A stretch of DNA of 64,000 bases from Geobacter sp. (GCA_016177775.1 JACOUQ010000015.1:62001-126000); one strand, 5' to 3'; counted from the first letter of the stretch, positions 1 to 8,600 are shown. Translations and numbers: made by a program. Notes: generated by a model from the letters alone, not told the origin.

Positions 1-757
1 AATGTCCTGGACCCGTCGGGTCAAGCATCCCTCTTCCGTTCTCACTGTCGGCGAGGAAGTGGAGACCCTGGTACTCGGTGTGGATGTTGATAACCGCCGG
101 ATATCCCTCGGCCTGAAGCAGACCATGGTGAATCCCTGGACCGTGATCGGCGAGAAATACCCGGTCGGCACGAAGATAGAGGGGGAAATCAAGAACATCA
201 CCGATTTCGGGGCCTTCATCGGCATCGAGGAGGGGATCGACGGCCTGGTGCATGTTTCGGACATCTCCTGGACCAAGCGGATCAAGCACCCCTCCGAGAT
301 ATTCAAGAAAGGTGACGTGGTTCAGGCGGTGGTGCTCAATATAGACGTCCAGAACGAGAGACTGTCGCTGGGGATCAAGCAGCTGGAGCCGGACCCCTGG
401 AGCCTGATACCGGCGAAGTACAAGCCGGGCACCAGGGTGAAGGGTAAGGTTACTTCCATCACCGATTTCGGAGTTTTCATAGAAATCGAGGAGGGAATCG
501 AAGGACTGATTCACGTTTCCGAGCTCTCCACGGAGAAAGTCGAGTCCCCGAAAGATTTCACTGCAGTGGGGAATGAGATCGAAGCCGTTGTGCTGAGTGT
601 TGACGCGGCAGAGCGTAAGATCGGGCTTTCGATCAAGGCGTTGCAGGTTGCCAAGGAGAAGGCGGAGATAGCCTCTTATCTCGGTTCCCAGGGTGAAGCG
701 ACCTCCAATCTTGGCGCGCTGCTTCAGGAACTGAAGAAAAACGGCGAAGGCGAATAG
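1..757 (+). CDS. rpsA: 30S ribosomal protein S1, C-terminal part (5' end outside window)
   Basis: Ribosomal protein S1 binds mRNA on the 30S subunit and helps start translation of structured messages. Only the last ~251 residues are present; the frame is open to the left edge. The end of one S1 (OB-fold) repeat is followed by two complete repeats, each with the VKG/IEG-x-ITDFGxFIxIEEGIxGLxHVS signature, and a short tail rich in Lys and Glu. Both complete repeats also carry the NERLSLGIKQL/ERKIGLSIKAL ending. The next gene encodes an IHF/HU protein, and rpsA followed by ihfB is a widely conserved pair in proteobacteria, which supports both calls. Confidence 0.95.
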   Translation, partial: MSWTRRVKHPSSVLTVGEEVETLVLGVDVDNRRISLGLKQTMVNPWTVIGEKYPVGTKIEGEIKNITDFGAFIGIEEGIDGLVHVSDISWTKRIKHPSEIFKKGDVVQAVVLNIDVQNERLSLGIKQLEPDPWSLIPAKYKPGTRVKGKVTSITDFGVFIEIEEGIEGLIHVSELSTEKVESPKDFTAVGNEIEAVVLSVDAAERKIGLSIKALQVAKEKAEIASYLGSQGEATSNLGALLQELKKNGEGE

Positions 758-809
758 ACAACAATCTTTTGATATCCGGCATATTCGGAGCAGCGTGAGG
801 TGGCAGGTT

Positions 810-1091
810 ATGACTAAGAGTCAACTGGCGGAGAAACTGGCTGAAACCAACGGTGTGCTTACGCGTAAAGAGGCCGAAACTATAGTAAATATTGTGTTTG
901 ACAGCATTCAGGACGCGCTGCAGAACGGGGACAAGGTCGAGATTCGCGGTTTCGGCAGCTTCACGGTCCGCGAACGGGGTCCGCGTGAGGCACGCAACCC
1001 CAAGAGCGGGGAAAGGGTCTCCATTCCCTCGAAGAAGACCCCGTTTTTCAAGACCGGCAAGGAACTGCGGGAGAGGGTCAACGATCTTTAG
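810..1091 (+). CDS. ihfB: Integration host factor / HU-family DNA-bending protein (IHF beta type)
   Basis: Small DNA-bending nucleoid protein of about 93 residues, the usual HU/IHF length. It begins MTKSQLAEKLAETNG and carries the family signature GFGSFTVRERGPREARNPKSG followed by VSIPSKKTPFFKTGKELRE, which includes the beta-arm with its proline. The ATG at 810 is preferred over an in-frame GTG at 795 because it gives the standard IHF-beta N-terminus and follows a GAGG-type site. Position after rpsA suggests the beta subunit, but sequence alone does not fully separate IHF-beta from HU. IHF is also the bending factor for sigma-54 promoters, of which two candidates are seen in this window. Confidence 0.9.
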   Translation: MTKSQLAEKLAETNGVLTRKEAETIVNIVFDSIQDALQNGDKVEIRGFGSFTVRERGPREARNPKSGERVSIPSKKTPFFKTGKELRERVNDL

Positions 1092-1269
1092 CCCGGGCAG
1101 GAAAACCGTTATTTTTACGTAACGTTTCGGTGATAACGCGGGTAGTTTCATCCTGCGTTTCCTCTCCGGCAACACCCTGAAGCAGTTTTATTGCGCAAGG
1201 ATTTCACTCGACTATCCCGGCGCGAATGCAAGGGAAAACTCACAACCTGATAAAGGTGCAGGCAAATCG

Positions 1270-1356
1270 GCCCGGGTGGCGGAATTGGTAGACGCAAGGG
1301 ACTTAAAATCCCTCGCCGGCAACGGTGTACCGGTTCGAGTCCGGTCCCGGGCACCA
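1270..1356 (+). tRNA. tRNA-Leu (anticodon UAA)
   Basis: An 87-nt cloverleaf. The acceptor stem GCCCGGG pairs with CCCGGGC, and A-CCA is encoded. The D arm contains GCGGAATTGGTAGACGC. The anticodon stem AGGGA/TCCCT (1297-1301 and 1309-1313) holds the loop CTTAAAA with anticodon TAA at 1304-1306. A long class II variable arm is present, as expected for tRNA-Leu, and the T arm contains GGTTCGAGTCC. The ~178 bp between the IHF gene and this tRNA holds no convincing gene; it presumably carries the tRNA promoter, which I cannot place with confidence. Confidence 0.97.
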
Positions 1357-1372
1357 CGTAGAGATATTTTAC

Positions 1373-1400
1373 AAGGCATGGTCATTCCATGCCTTTTTTA
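1373..1400 (+). terminator. Rho-independent terminator after tRNA-Leu
   Basis: Perfect 9-bp stem AAGGCATGG (1373-1381) / CCATGCCTT (1387-1395) with loop TCATT, running into a T-tract, 17 nt after the tRNA CCA end. Confidence 0.85.
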
Positions 1401-1473
1401 TTGCTCATTTGTCCCCGCCAGTCGTGATGGTGCAACATGCCTGATGCAAACCTGACAGTTTTGATGGTTTTTG

Positions 1474-1490
1474 CTGGCATGCATGTTGCT
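1474..1490 (+). promoter_or_regulatory. Candidate sigma-54 (RpoN) -24/-12 promoter
   Basis: CTGGCATGCATGTTGCT matches the consensus YTGGCACGRNNNTTGCW at all but two defined positions. It has the obligatory 10 nt between GG and GC. It lies 40 bp before the kinase start at 1531, so transcription would begin near 1502. GCAACATGC at 1432-1440 is the inverse of GCATGTTGC inside the -12 region (1481-1489) and could be incidental. A sigma-70 alternative (TTGCTG, 18 bp, TATATC at 1495-1500) overlaps it. Confidence 0.55.
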
Positions 1491-1530
1491 ATGCTATATC
1501 AGTTTTAAGGAATAGTCCGGAGCGGGGCGC

Positions 1531-3561
1531 ATGGATGGTAAAAAAGTCCTTGTCATCGACAAGGCGTCAAATATGGTCCGGCAGGTGCGGGGCGCATTGG
1601 CCTCCTCAGGGGTTGAAGTCGAACATGCTCTGCAGTTGGACGCGGCATTGGAGCATGCCGTTGCTGCTAAGCCGGATGTGATCCTGGTGGATTTCACCTG
1701 CGACGAAGGTGTGCATGCCTGCCGCAGGATCAGGTCCCTCTCTGTGACCAGTGCCATCCCGGTGATTGCTGTTTCCTCCCGCACCGACGCAGTGTCAATC
1801 GATGCTGCATTCGAAGCCGGGGCTGATGATTTCATGTGCGAGCCGCTCTCGGCAGCGGAACTTCGGAGCAAGGTCCGGGCAAACCTGAAGCGTCGCGATA
1901 TCCTGGCTGAAACAGAGGAGAAGACCAGGGAACTGGAAACGCTCCTGGAAATCTCCCAGGCGCTCACTTCCACCCTTAATACTGCCGAAATACTCCGGAT
2001 AATAGTAAACAAGATTGCGGCCAACATACACGTGGAGCGCTGCTCCATCGCCCGGGTCCATGAAGGCGAGAGATACGGGCTGGTGCTCGCCTCCAGCGAC
2101 AACTCAACGCTCAATGGCCTGAAGATCAGTCTTGAGCGCTACCCGGAAATCCGCGAGGTCATCCGCACAGGGAAAACGGTCCTGATCGAGGATGCGCAGA
2201 CCCATCCCTTGTTGAACGATGTCAGGGAAAATCTGGCGCACCTCGACTTCAACACCATCCTTGTTTTGCCGGTCATATACCAGAGCGAGGTGATCGGCAC
2301 CCTGATGCTCCGCACCGTGCGGAACAGGCCTGCTTTCACCGACCGCGAAATCCGTTTCTGCCAGCTTGTGGCCAATGTCTCTGCCAATGCTCTCAAGAAC
2401 GCCCGTCTTTTCGAGCTGATCCGGGACGAGTCGTTCGAGCTCCGCGAAGCAAAGAGCAGGATAGAGGAGGAGTTGCGGGCAAAGGAAGTGTACGAGTCGC
2501 TCTTCGAGCATGCGTCAGAAGGACTCATGGCGGTAAACGTCCGCGGTGAGATAGCTTACGTGAACATGGGTGCCCTTGAAATTTTCGGTTATGAAAGGGA
2601 CGAGGCCGTAAAGTTGACGTTGCAGGATGTTCTGGCCGAAGAGAGCCTCCCTGAAACTCTGGAAAACCATATCAATTTCTTTCTGGGGCGCGGTTACAAG
2701 AAAAAGCTCGATCTTATAATCACAAGTCCGGCGGGGGAGAAGCGGTGCGTGCAGGTATCTGTCAGCGGCCACCGGCTCCTCGGGCAATATTGCATCATAT
2801 CCTTCATGGACGTTACCGAGGAACGGAAGCGGGAGTATGACCTGCGTGAGGCGAACGCCCGGCTGGTGGATGTCGATCGTCTCAAGTCCGAATTCATCAA
2901 CACTGCTGCCCATGAGCTGCGCACCCCCATCACCGTGGTCCACGGCTATTCAACATTGGTCAGGGAGTTGGGGATGGAGAACCTGAGCGAGCAGCAGTGT
3001 GAATACATTAACGCGGCCATCCAGGGAACCGAGATGATCATGGAGTTTGTGGAGGATCTGCTCGACCTCGCGAGGATGAAATCCGGGAAGCTGGAGCTGA
3101 AGTTGGAAGAAAAAGACGTGATGGAGCCGATCCGTGATGTCTATAAGGTTTTTGCCCCGTTTGCCAGCCAGAAGGGGTTGGTCCTTGTGATGGATGCAAC
3201 CGAGGATAACATACGCGCCTGCTTTGACCGCGAGAAGATCGAGAGGGTGCTCACCAACCTGATCGGCAACGCCATGAAATTCACCCCCGAGGGTGGGACC
3301 ATAGGCATTCTTGTTGACCGGGCTGGCGAGGAAGTCCACGTGTCGGTTACGGACAACGGTTCCGGTATTCCACAGGAGTATCTTGCCCGGATCTTCGACG
3401 AATTTTACCAACTCGAACCTGACGAGACCAGGCCTGGAAGCGGCCTTGGACTGCCGATCTGCAAGCGGCTCGTGGAAGCGCACAATGGCCGGATATGGGT
3501 CGCCAGCGAGCTTTCCCGCGGGAGCCGCTTCACCTTCTCCCTTCCAGTCGGCAGCGCCTGA
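1531..3561 (+). CDS. Soluble hybrid sensor histidine kinase, REC-GAF-PAS-HisKA-HATPase
   Basis: 676 residues with no membrane segment. An N-terminal receiver-like domain (about 5-118) is followed by GAF (135-295), PAS (320-430), HisKA with H-box AAHELRTP (His461) and a HATPase domain with [21 protein letters not shown] and [10 protein letters not shown]. Kinase and ATPase motifs look intact. The receiver is degenerate: the acceptor Asp54 is present, but the acidic pair reads D10-K11 and the conserved Lys before Pro is Glu104. It may therefore be a pseudo-receiver that binds a partner rather than being switched by phosphate. No response regulator is adjacent. The start follows GGAGCGGGG. A sigma-54-like site lies upstream, and a strong terminator follows. 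Input signal unknown. Confidence 0.88.
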   Translation: MDGKKVLVIDKASNMVRQVRGALASSGVEVEHALQLDAALEHAVAAKPDVILVDFTCDEGVHACRRIRSLSVTSAIPVIAVSSRTDAVSIDAAFEAGADDFMCEPLSAAELRSKVRANLKRRDILAETEEKTRELETLLEISQALTSTLNTAEILRIIVNKIAANIHVERCSIARVHEGERYGLVLASSDNSTLNGLKISLERYPEIREVIRTGKTVLIEDAQTHPLLNDVRENLAHLDFNTILVLPVIYQSEVIGTLMLRTVRNRPAFTDREIRFCQLVANVSANALKNARLFELIRDESFELREAKSRIEEELRAKEVYESLFEHASEGLMAVNVRGEIAYVNMGALEIFGYERDEAVKLTLQDVLAEESLPETLENHINFFLGRGYKKKLDLIITSPAGEKRCVQVSVSGHRLLGQYCIISFMDVTEERKREYDLREANARLVDVDRLKSEFINTAAHELRTPITVVHGYSTLVRELGMENLSEQQCEYINAAIQGTEMIMEFVEDLLDLARMKSGKLELKLEEKDVMEPIRDVYKVFAPFASQKGLVLVMDATEDNIRACFDREKIERVLTNLIGNAMKFTPEGGTIGILVDRAGEEVHVSVTDNGSGIPQEYLARIFDEFYQLEPDETRPGSGLGLPICKRLVEAHNGRIWVASELSRGSRFTFSLPVGSA

Positions 3562-3590
3562 TTCATTCAAACGATCGTTCCAGCTTAAAC

Positions 3591-3627
3591 AGCCTTTCCG
3601 GCGCTCTCCGGAAAGGCTTTGCTGTTT
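3591..3627 (+). terminator. Terminator after the hybrid kinase gene
   Basis: Perfect 11-bp stem AGCCTTTCCGG (3591-3601) / CCGGAAAGGCT (3608-3618) with a 6-nt loop, followed by a T-rich stretch. It separates the kinase from the IscR-box promoter region of cysE. Confidence 0.75.
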
Positions 3628-3641
3628 GTGGAGACAGGTTA

Positions 3642-3666
3642 ATAGTTGACAATAATAGTAAGGTAT
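3642..3666 (+). promoter_or_regulatory. IscR type 1 operator in the cysE-iscR-iscS promoter
   Basis: The 25 bp read ATAGTTGAC-AATAAT-AGTAAGGTAT. Against the E. coli type 1 IscR consensus (ATASYYGACT-RWWWY-AGTCRRSTAT) 23 of 25 positions fit. The two misses, positions 10 and 19, are symmetric. The box contains a TTGACA (3646-3651) and its right end overlaps TATGCT (3664-3669), so bound protein would cover the core promoter. The IscR gene lies 740 bp downstream in the same operon, which fits autorepression by the [2Fe-2S] form. Confidence 0.75.
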
Positions 3667-3714
3667 GCTACTGGTAGAAGCGTACGGCACAACACCTGAT
3701 AGCGGAGGGCTATT

Positions 3715-4389
3715 ATGTTTGCTAGGATGAGGGAAGACATTCAGTCGGTGTTCGAGCGGGACCCTGCTGCGCGGAGCGCTTTCGAGGTCCTGTTTTGTTA
3801 TCCCGGGCTGCACGCAGTCTGGTTTCATCGCGTCGCCCACTGGTTCTGGACGCGCAACTGCCATTTCGCCGGCCGCCTGATCTCCCATCTCGGCCGTTTT
3901 TTCACCGGCATCGAGATACATCCGGGTGCCACGATCGGCCGAAGGTTTTTCATCGATCACGGCATGGGGGTGGTAATAGGCGAGACCGCAGAGATCGGCG
4001 ACAACGTCACCATGTATCACGGTGTTACCCTCGGCGGAGTCAGTCTGGAAAAGGTGAAGCGCCACCCCACCATCGAGGACAACGTGGTGATAGGTTCCGG
4101 AGCCAAGGTGCTTGGGCCCTTTACCGTGGGCAAGGGGAGCAAGATCGGCTCCAATTCCGTGGTGGTCAAAGAGGTTCCTGCCCATGCCACGGTGGTAGGG
4201 ATTCCGGGACGGATAGTCATGATGGCCGACACCCCTCTGGAAAAGGCCGATGTTGAGCACGGCAAGCTTCCCGATCCAGAGGCCAAGGCAATCTCCTGCC
4301 TGTTCGACCAGATCCGCGAGCTGGAACGCAAACTGAACGCACTGACAGCCGAACACGAGGCGCTGAAAAAACGGCTGTCAGCTACTTAA
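3715..4389 (+). CDS. cysE: Serine O-acetyltransferase
   Basis: Makes O-acetylserine from serine and acetyl-CoA, the carbon acceptor for cysteine synthesis. The protein is a left-handed beta helix of hexapeptide repeats with the catalytic segment [16 protein letters not shown] and GVTLGGV, ending in GIPGRIV. It has 224 residues, the short EpsC/CysE form that lacks much of the enterobacterial N-terminal helical domain. The C-terminus carries a heptad-like segment ([25 protein letters not shown]) that could be a coiled coil. It is the first gene of a cysE-iscR-iscS-mnmA-mtaB operon, so cysteine supply is coupled to the desulfurase that consumes it. Confidence 0.93.
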   Translation: MFARMREDIQSVFERDPAARSAFEVLFCYPGLHAVWFHRVAHWFWTRNCHFAGRLISHLGRFFTGIEIHPGATIGRRFFIDHGMGVVIGETAEIGDNVTMYHGVTLGGVSLEKVKRHPTIEDNVVIGSGAKVLGPFTVGKGSKIGSNSVVVKEVPAHATVVGIPGRIVMMADTPLEKADVEHGKLPDPEAKAISCLFDQIRELERKLNALTAEHEALKKRLSAT

Positions 4390-4408
4390 AGCTTCACAGG
4401 GACTATTC

Positions 4409-4834
4409 ATGCGCTTATCAACAAGGGCACAATACGCAGTGCGGGCCATGGTGGACCTGACCCTCAATTCCAACGGCTCGCCGGTCTCCCTTAGAGAGAT
4501 AGCCTCCCGGGAGAATATCTCCCTGAACTATCTGGAGCAGCTGTTTCACAGGCTGAAGAAGGGTGCGGTGGTCCTCAGTGTCCGCGGCCCCGGTGGAGGC
4601 TACCTGCTTGCCCGGGACAGCGCCAGCATCAGGCTGGGGGAGATCGTCACCCTCGTGGAAGAGCCCTTGGCGCCCGTTGCCTGCATGGATGAAGGGAAAA
4701 AAGGGTGCACCAGGGGTGATGTCTGCGTGACGCACATGGTCTGGCAGGGGCTGGGGGAGCGGATCAGGGGGTTTCTCGACTCGATCACACTGGCGGACCT
4801 GGTGAGGGAGGCCAGGGGGGAGGAGAAGCGCTAG
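4409..4834 (+). CDS. iscR: Rrf2-family Fe-S regulator IscR
   Basis: 141 residues, starting MRLSTRAQYAVRAMVDL with the Rrf2 winged helix-turn-helix. The SLNYLEQLFHRLKK-VRGPGGGYLL core is nearly identical to E. coli IscR. The [2Fe-2S] ligand set is present: Cys92, Cys100, Cys106 and His109 (CMDEGKKGCTRGDVCVTH), with two more residues between the first two Cys than in E. coli. In E. coli, holo-IscR represses type 1 sites; the type 1-like box before cysE implies the same here. It lies between cysE and iscS, 19 nt after cysE. The 3' flank is a word-repeat palindrome. Confidence 0.93.
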   Translation: MRLSTRAQYAVRAMVDLTLNSNGSPVSLREIASRENISLNYLEQLFHRLKKGAVVLSVRGPGGGYLLARDSASIRLGEIVTLVEEPLAPVACMDEGKKGCTRGDVCVTHMVWQGLGERIRGFLDSITLADLVREARGEEKR

Positions 4835-4838
4835 TAAG

Positions 4839-4948
4839 GAGCGAGAGTTTGATGCGAGAGAAAAAAGCGAAAGTGAGACGCGAAACAATGCTTCACTCTT
4901 ACGCTGTTAACTCTCGCTTTACACTCTCGTCTTTTAATTCTCGCTTTT
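4839..4948. repeat. Word-repeat quasi-palindrome (GCGAGAG word) between iscR and iscS
   Basis: The left half carries about four degenerate copies of a ~15-bp unit centred on GCGAGAG or GCGAAAG (4841, 4854, 4867, 4880). The right half carries reverse-complement copies: ACTCTTACGC, AACTCTCGCTTT, ACTCTCGTCTTTT and ATTCTCGCTTTT. The arms match as words rather than base for base. The element fills the whole spacer inside the operon and stops at the ribosome-binding site of iscS. There is no T-run terminator. Confidence 0.7.
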
Positions 4949-4959
4949 GAAGGATGCCT

Positions 4960-6105
4960 ATGATTTACATGGACCATAACGCCACGACTCCGGTCCGGCC
5001 GGAGGTGCTGGAGGCGCTGCTTCCTTATTACCGTGAGCATTTCGGCAACCCGTCCAGCATCCACTGGGCGGGTCGTGCTGTCAAAGGAGCCGTGGATGCC
5101 GCGCGGGAGCAGGTGGCGGCCCTGGTGAACTGCGATCCCTCCGAGGTGGTGTTTACTTCCTGCGGCTCGGAGGCGGACAACATGGCGCTCAAGGGAGTCG
5201 CCGCGGCCCAGCGCGACCGTGGTAACCACATCATCACCACCCGGGTGGAGCATCCGGCGGTCCTCAACACCTGTCTCTATCTGGAGAACCAGGGGTACGA
5301 GATAACGCTGCTCGATGTTGACCGGGAGGGGATGCTTGACCCGGCGGCCCTGGAGGCTGCCATAACGCCGCGCACCATCCTCGTTTCCGTCATGCATGCC
5401 AACAATGAGACCGGCGTGCTCTCCCCCGTGGGAACAATCGGGGAGATCGCGGCGCGGTACAAGGTCTATTTTCATTGTGATGCGGTCCAGGCAGCGGGTA
5501 AGGTACCCATCGATTTCAAGGGGAACCAGTTGACCCTGCTTGCCCTCTCCGGACACAAGCTCGGCGCCCCGAAGGGGGTGGGGGCGCTGATCGCCAGGAA
5601 GGGTGCAAAACTCCATCCCCTCATTCACGGCGGCTCCCAGGAACGAAACCGCCGCGCCGGTACTGAGAATGTAGCTGGCATCGTCGCCTTCGGCAAGGCC
5701 TGCGAGCTGGCGATGCAGGAAATGGCGAGCGAGTCGGCGCGCATTGCAGAGTTGCGAGACCGGCTGGAGCAGGGAATCATGTCGCGTATACCCGATGTGA
5801 GGATAAACGGCCACAGGGAAGAGCGGCTCCCCAATACGCTCAACATCTCATTTGCGGGGGTGGAGGCCGATTCGCTCCTTCTCAGCCTTGACCTGGAAGG
5901 GATAGCCGTTTCGTCCGGCTCGGCGTGCAGCTCAGGAGCGCTGAAGACTTCGCCGGTGCTGGCAGCCATGGGAATCGATCCGGTTCTGGCGCGCGGCTCG
6001 CTCCGCTTTTCGCTGGGGTGGGGGAACAGCGCCACGGAGGTGGACCGGGTCCTTCAGGTCTTGCCGGGGATCGTGGAGAGGCTGCGCAAAAGCGGTGAAA
6101 AGTGA
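4960..6105 (+). CDS. iscS: Cysteine desulfurase
   Basis: PLP enzyme that takes sulfur from cysteine as a persulfide and passes it to Fe-S or tRNA-thiolation acceptors. Family motifs are the N-terminal IYMDHNATTPVRPEV, the PLP lysine in LSGHKLGAPKG (Lys200) and the persulfide cysteine in VSSGSACSSGALKTS (Cys323). Length about 381, typical for group I IscS/NifS. An ATG at 4954 is in frame, but TGAAGG ends at 4953, so the ATG at 4960 has the correct spacing. No iscU, hscA or fdx follows. The next gene is mnmA, which needs sulfur for s2U34, so this IscS may mainly feed tRNA modification. Confidence 0.93.
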   Translation: MIYMDHNATTPVRPEVLEALLPYYREHFGNPSSIHWAGRAVKGAVDAAREQVAALVNCDPSEVVFTSCGSEADNMALKGVAAAQRDRGNHIITTRVEHPAVLNTCLYLENQGYEITLLDVDREGMLDPAALEAAITPRTILVSVMHANNETGVLSPVGTIGEIAARYKVYFHCDAVQAAGKVPIDFKGNQLTLLALSGHKLGAPKGVGALIARKGAKLHPLIHGGSQERNRRAGTENVAGIVAFGKACELAMQEMASESARIAELRDRLEQGIMSRIPDVRINGHREERLPNTLNISFAGVEADSLLLSLDLEGIAVSSGSACSSGALKTSPVLAAMGIDPVLARGSLRFSLGWGNSATEVDRVLQVLPGIVERLRKSGEK

Positions 6106-6116
6106 ATGACCCAACA

Positions 6117-6150
6117 ATGCATGGGCCTAATGGTGAATGGTGAATGGTAA
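6117..6150. repeat. TGGTGAA tandem words at the mnmA start
   Basis: Tandem AATGGTGAATGGTGAATGG (6127-6145) preceded by related GTGAAAAGTGAATGA in the end of iscS. This is a single arm of the word-repeat type. The ATG used by mnmA (6144) lies inside the last copy. Confidence 0.45.
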
Positions 6151-7280
6151 GAGACAATAAGAAAAAGCGCGTGGTGATCGCCATGAGCGGCGGGGTGGAT
6201 TCGTCCGTGGCGGCCCTTCTCCTCAGGGATGAGGGGTACGACGTCATCGGCCTCTCCATGCAGATCTGGGATTATTCAACCTTTGTGGCTAAGGAAGGGG
6301 AGAAGTTCGGCACCTGCTGCTCCCTGGATGACATCTACGATGCCCGGCGCGTGGCAGAGCAGATCGGCATCCCGTTTTACGTGGTAAACTTCGAGGAAGA
6401 GTTCCGGCGGCATGTCATCGACGACTTTGTCGACGAGTATTTCCGCGGCCGCACACCCAATCCCTGCGTACGCTGCAACCAGCGGCTCAAGTTCGAGCTT
6501 CTGCTCGCCAAGGCGCGGGACCTGGGGGCGGAGTACATTGCCACCGGTCACTACGCCCGGATCGAGCGTGAAAGCGACGGCCTGTTGCACCTTCTCAAGG
6601 GGGCCGACCCAGGCAAGGACCAGTCATATTTCCTCTTCACCCTTACCCAGGAGCAGCTGGCTCACACCCTGTTTCCGCTCGGCGGGATGACCAAGCCGGA
6701 GGTGCGGGAGATCGCGGCGCGAAACAAGCTGCGGGTCGCGGAAAAGAGCGAGAGCCAGGAGATTTGCTTCGTCCCCGATGACGACTATGTCCGTTTCCTG
6801 GAGGAGGAGCGGGGGCAGGGGCGCCTCTCTGGCGATATCGTCGACAAGAGCGGCAGAAAGCTCGGCCGTCACGACGGGACCTACCGATACACCATCGGCC
6901 AGCGGCGTGGGCTCGGCATCTCCCATCCCGAGCCGCTTTATGTGACCGGTATCGACGCCGAGCGGAATGAGGTTATCGTAGGGACGAAACAGGAGCTGTA
7001 TACTTCCGGGTTGACGGCCAGCGAGGTGAATTGGATCACTCCGCCCGCCGGAGAGACGGTCGAGGCGAGTTGCAAGATCCGCTACCGCCATTCGCCGGTG
7101 CCGTGCACTGTGACCATCCTACACGGAAATCGCGTAGAGGTCCGTTTCGATTCTCCGGAAAAGTCGGTTACCCCCGGCCAGGCAGTGGTCTTTTACCGGG
7201 GGGACGAGGTCCTGGGGGGCGGCTGGATTGATAAGGCGGGGACTGGGGACCAGGGACCGGGGACCGGAGAGATGCGGTAA
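6144..7280 (+). CDS. mnmA: tRNA-specific 2-thiouridylase MnmA
   Basis: Thiolates U34 of tRNA-Lys/Glu/Gln using ATP and IscS-derived sulfur. The PP-loop SGGVDSS is at 15-21. The catalytic cysteine pair corresponds to Cys111 ([10 protein letters not shown]) and Cys208 ([11 protein letters not shown]), and GHYAR and IGQRRGLGI are present. The domain proper ends near GGGWIDKA; the last ~13 residues ([13 protein letters not shown]) are encoded by a GGGGACC word repeat and look like an added tail. The start at 6144 lies in another word repeat without a strong ribosome-binding site, so it is less certain than the rest. It stops 3 nt before mtaB. Confidence 0.92.
   Translation: MVRDNKKKRVVIAMSGGVDSSVAALLLRDEGYDVIGLSMQIWDYSTFVAKEGEKFGTCCSLDDIYDARRVAEQIGIPFYVVNFEEEFRRHVIDDFVDEYFRGRTPNPCVRCNQRLKFELLLAKARDLGAEYIATGHYARIERESDGLLHLLKGADPGKDQSYFLFTLTQEQLAHTLFPLGGMTKPEVREIAARNKLRVAEKSESQEICFVPDDDYVRFLEEERGQGRLSGDIVDKSGRKLGRHDGTYRYTIGQRRGLGISHPEPLYVTGIDAERNEVIVGTKQELYTSGLTASEVNWITPPAGETVEASCKIRYRHSPVPCTVTILHGNRVEVRFDSPEKSVTPGQAVVFYRGDEVLGGGWIDKAGTGDQGPGTGEMR
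7237..7268. repeat. GGGGACC tandem words inside the 3' end of mnmA
   Basis: Tandem units GGGGACT, GGGGACCA, GGGACCG, GGGGACCGG. Reverse-complement words (AGTCCCCAGTCCACAGTCCC) occur at 23673-23694, and a GGGACCGG copy at 13706. Here the word encodes the last residues of MnmA. Confidence 0.55.
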
Positions 7281-7283
7281 AAC

Positions 7284-8576
7284 ATGAAAACCGTTGCGAT
7301 CACAACGCTTGGCTGCAAGACCAACCAGTTCGAATCCGCGGCCATGCACGAGGCCCTGGCCGGCGAGGGGTACAGCATGGTGCCGTTCGACGAGTCGGCG
7401 GATGTCTATATCATCAATACCTGCACGGTAACGGCCAAAACCGATGCCGAGTCGCGCAAGCTGATTCGGCGTGCGGTCCGGTTGAACCCCGCGGCGCAGA
7501 TCGTCGTGACCGGCTGCTATGCCCAGATCGCGCCCGAGGAGCTGAAAGAGCTGCCGGGGGTGAGCCTGATAATGGGCAATGCGGAGAAGAAGGGGATTGT
7601 CGGGCTTTTGCGGGAGCTGAGCGACACGCCACAAGTGCTGGTTTCGGACATCTCGCTGGAGAGCGACGGTGGTGTTGTTTCCCTTGAGACTTTCGCGGAG
7701 CACACCCGCGCGTTTCTCCAGATCCAGACAGGCTGCGATGCCTTCTGTTCCTACTGCATCGTTCCCCATGCCCGGGGGAGGAGCCGCAGCGTGCCGTTCG
7801 AAGACGCGCTGAAGGGGATCGCCACCTTTAGCGCGCAAGGTTTCCGCGAGGTGGTACTGACCGGCATCCACCTCGGCGGCTACGGCCTCGACCTGGAGCA
7901 GGGCCGCACCCTCCTCGACCTTCTGAAGGCCGTCGAGGAGCTAAACCTTGTCCAGAGGCTCCGGATCGGCTCGGTGGAGCCGCTGGAGATCCCGGAGGAG
8001 ATGGTCAGTTATTTCGCATCCTCGCGCATCCTCTGCCCCCACATGCACATCCCGCTACAGAGCGGCGATAATCACGTCCTGGGCCTGATGAACCGCCGGT
8101 ATTCCACGGGCTATTATCGTGATCTTATGCAGCGGCTTGTGGAGGCGATTCCCGGCATATGCCTCGGCACCGACATCATAGCCGGATTCCCCGGCGAGTC
8201 GGAGCGGGAGTTCGAAAACACCTACCATTTTCTCGATTCTCTCCCCCTTGCCTATCTCCACGTGTTCCCGTTCTCGCCTCGGGAGGGGACGCCGGCCGCC
8301 ACCATGCCCGACCATATTCATCCCGCGGTTATCCGCGAGCGGGCCAAGGCGCTTCGGCGCCTCTCCGAGCTGAAGCGCCGCGCCTATTACCGGAGCTTCC
8401 TGGGGAAAGAACTGCTGATTCTGATTCAGGGGAAGAATGAGGATGGCATGCTGACCGGGTTGTCGCGCAACTACATTCCGGTTCTGCTGGCGGGCGATGA
8501 AACGCTGGTCAATACCGAGGTTGCCGTGGAGGTGACGGAGGTGGTGCGGGAGAAGGTGATCGGGCGGGTGGTGTAG
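7284..8576 (+). CDS. mtaB: tRNA (t6A37)-methylthiotransferase MtaB
   Basis: Radical SAM enzyme of the MiaB/RimO/MtaB family that turns t6A37 into ms2t6A37. The N-terminal UPF0004 domain supplies the auxiliary cluster cysteines Cys11, Cys47 and Cys78 (TLGCKTNQ, NTCTVT, TGCYAQ). The radical SAM motif is CDAFCSYC (Cys151, 155, 158). A C-terminal TRAM-like segment ends at GRVV. GCKTNQFES and length 430 fit MtaB better than MiaB. The enzyme carries two [4Fe-4S] clusters and consumes sulfur, so its place at the end of an IscR-box operon with iscS and mnmA makes sense. Confidence 0.9.
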   Translation: MKTVAITTLGCKTNQFESAAMHEALAGEGYSMVPFDESADVYIINTCTVTAKTDAESRKLIRRAVRLNPAAQIVVTGCYAQIAPEELKELPGVSLIMGNAEKKGIVGLLRELSDTPQVLVSDISLESDGGVVSLETFAEHTRAFLQIQTGCDAFCSYCIVPHARGRSRSVPFEDALKGIATFSAQGFREVVLTGIHLGGYGLDLEQGRTLLDLLKAVEELNLVQRLRIGSVEPLEIPEEMVSYFASSRILCPHMHIPLQSGDNHVLGLMNRRYSTGYYRDLMQRLVEAIPGICLGTDIIAGFPGESEREFENTYHFLDSLPLAYLHVFPFSPREGTPAATMPDHIHPAVIRERAKALRRLSELKRRAYYRSFLGKELLILIQGKNEDGMLTGLSRNYIPVLLAGDETLVNTEVAVEVTEVVREKVIGRVV

Positions 8577-8600
8577 GGGCAATGCATGGATTGCCCCTAC
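8573..8600. repeat. GTAGGGGC inverted repeat between convergent genes
   Basis: Perfect 11-bp stem GTAGGGGCAAT (8573-8583) / ATTGCCCCTAC (8590-8600), loop GCATGG. It overlaps the mtaB stop and lies before the end of the minus-strand gene. The same GTAGGGGC ends recur at 26479-26537. It could terminate both transcripts but lacks T-runs. Confidence 0.6.

Noticed and set aside
3646..3669. TTGACA / TATGCT before cysE as a plain sigma-70 promoter
   Set aside because: The spacing is only 12 bp. The symmetric 25-bp IscR box explains the region better, so the -35/-10 pair is not listed separately.
4839..4948. Word repeats considered as CRISPR arrays
   Set aside because: Units are 7-15 bp, degenerate and back to back without unique spacers; no cas genes are in the window.
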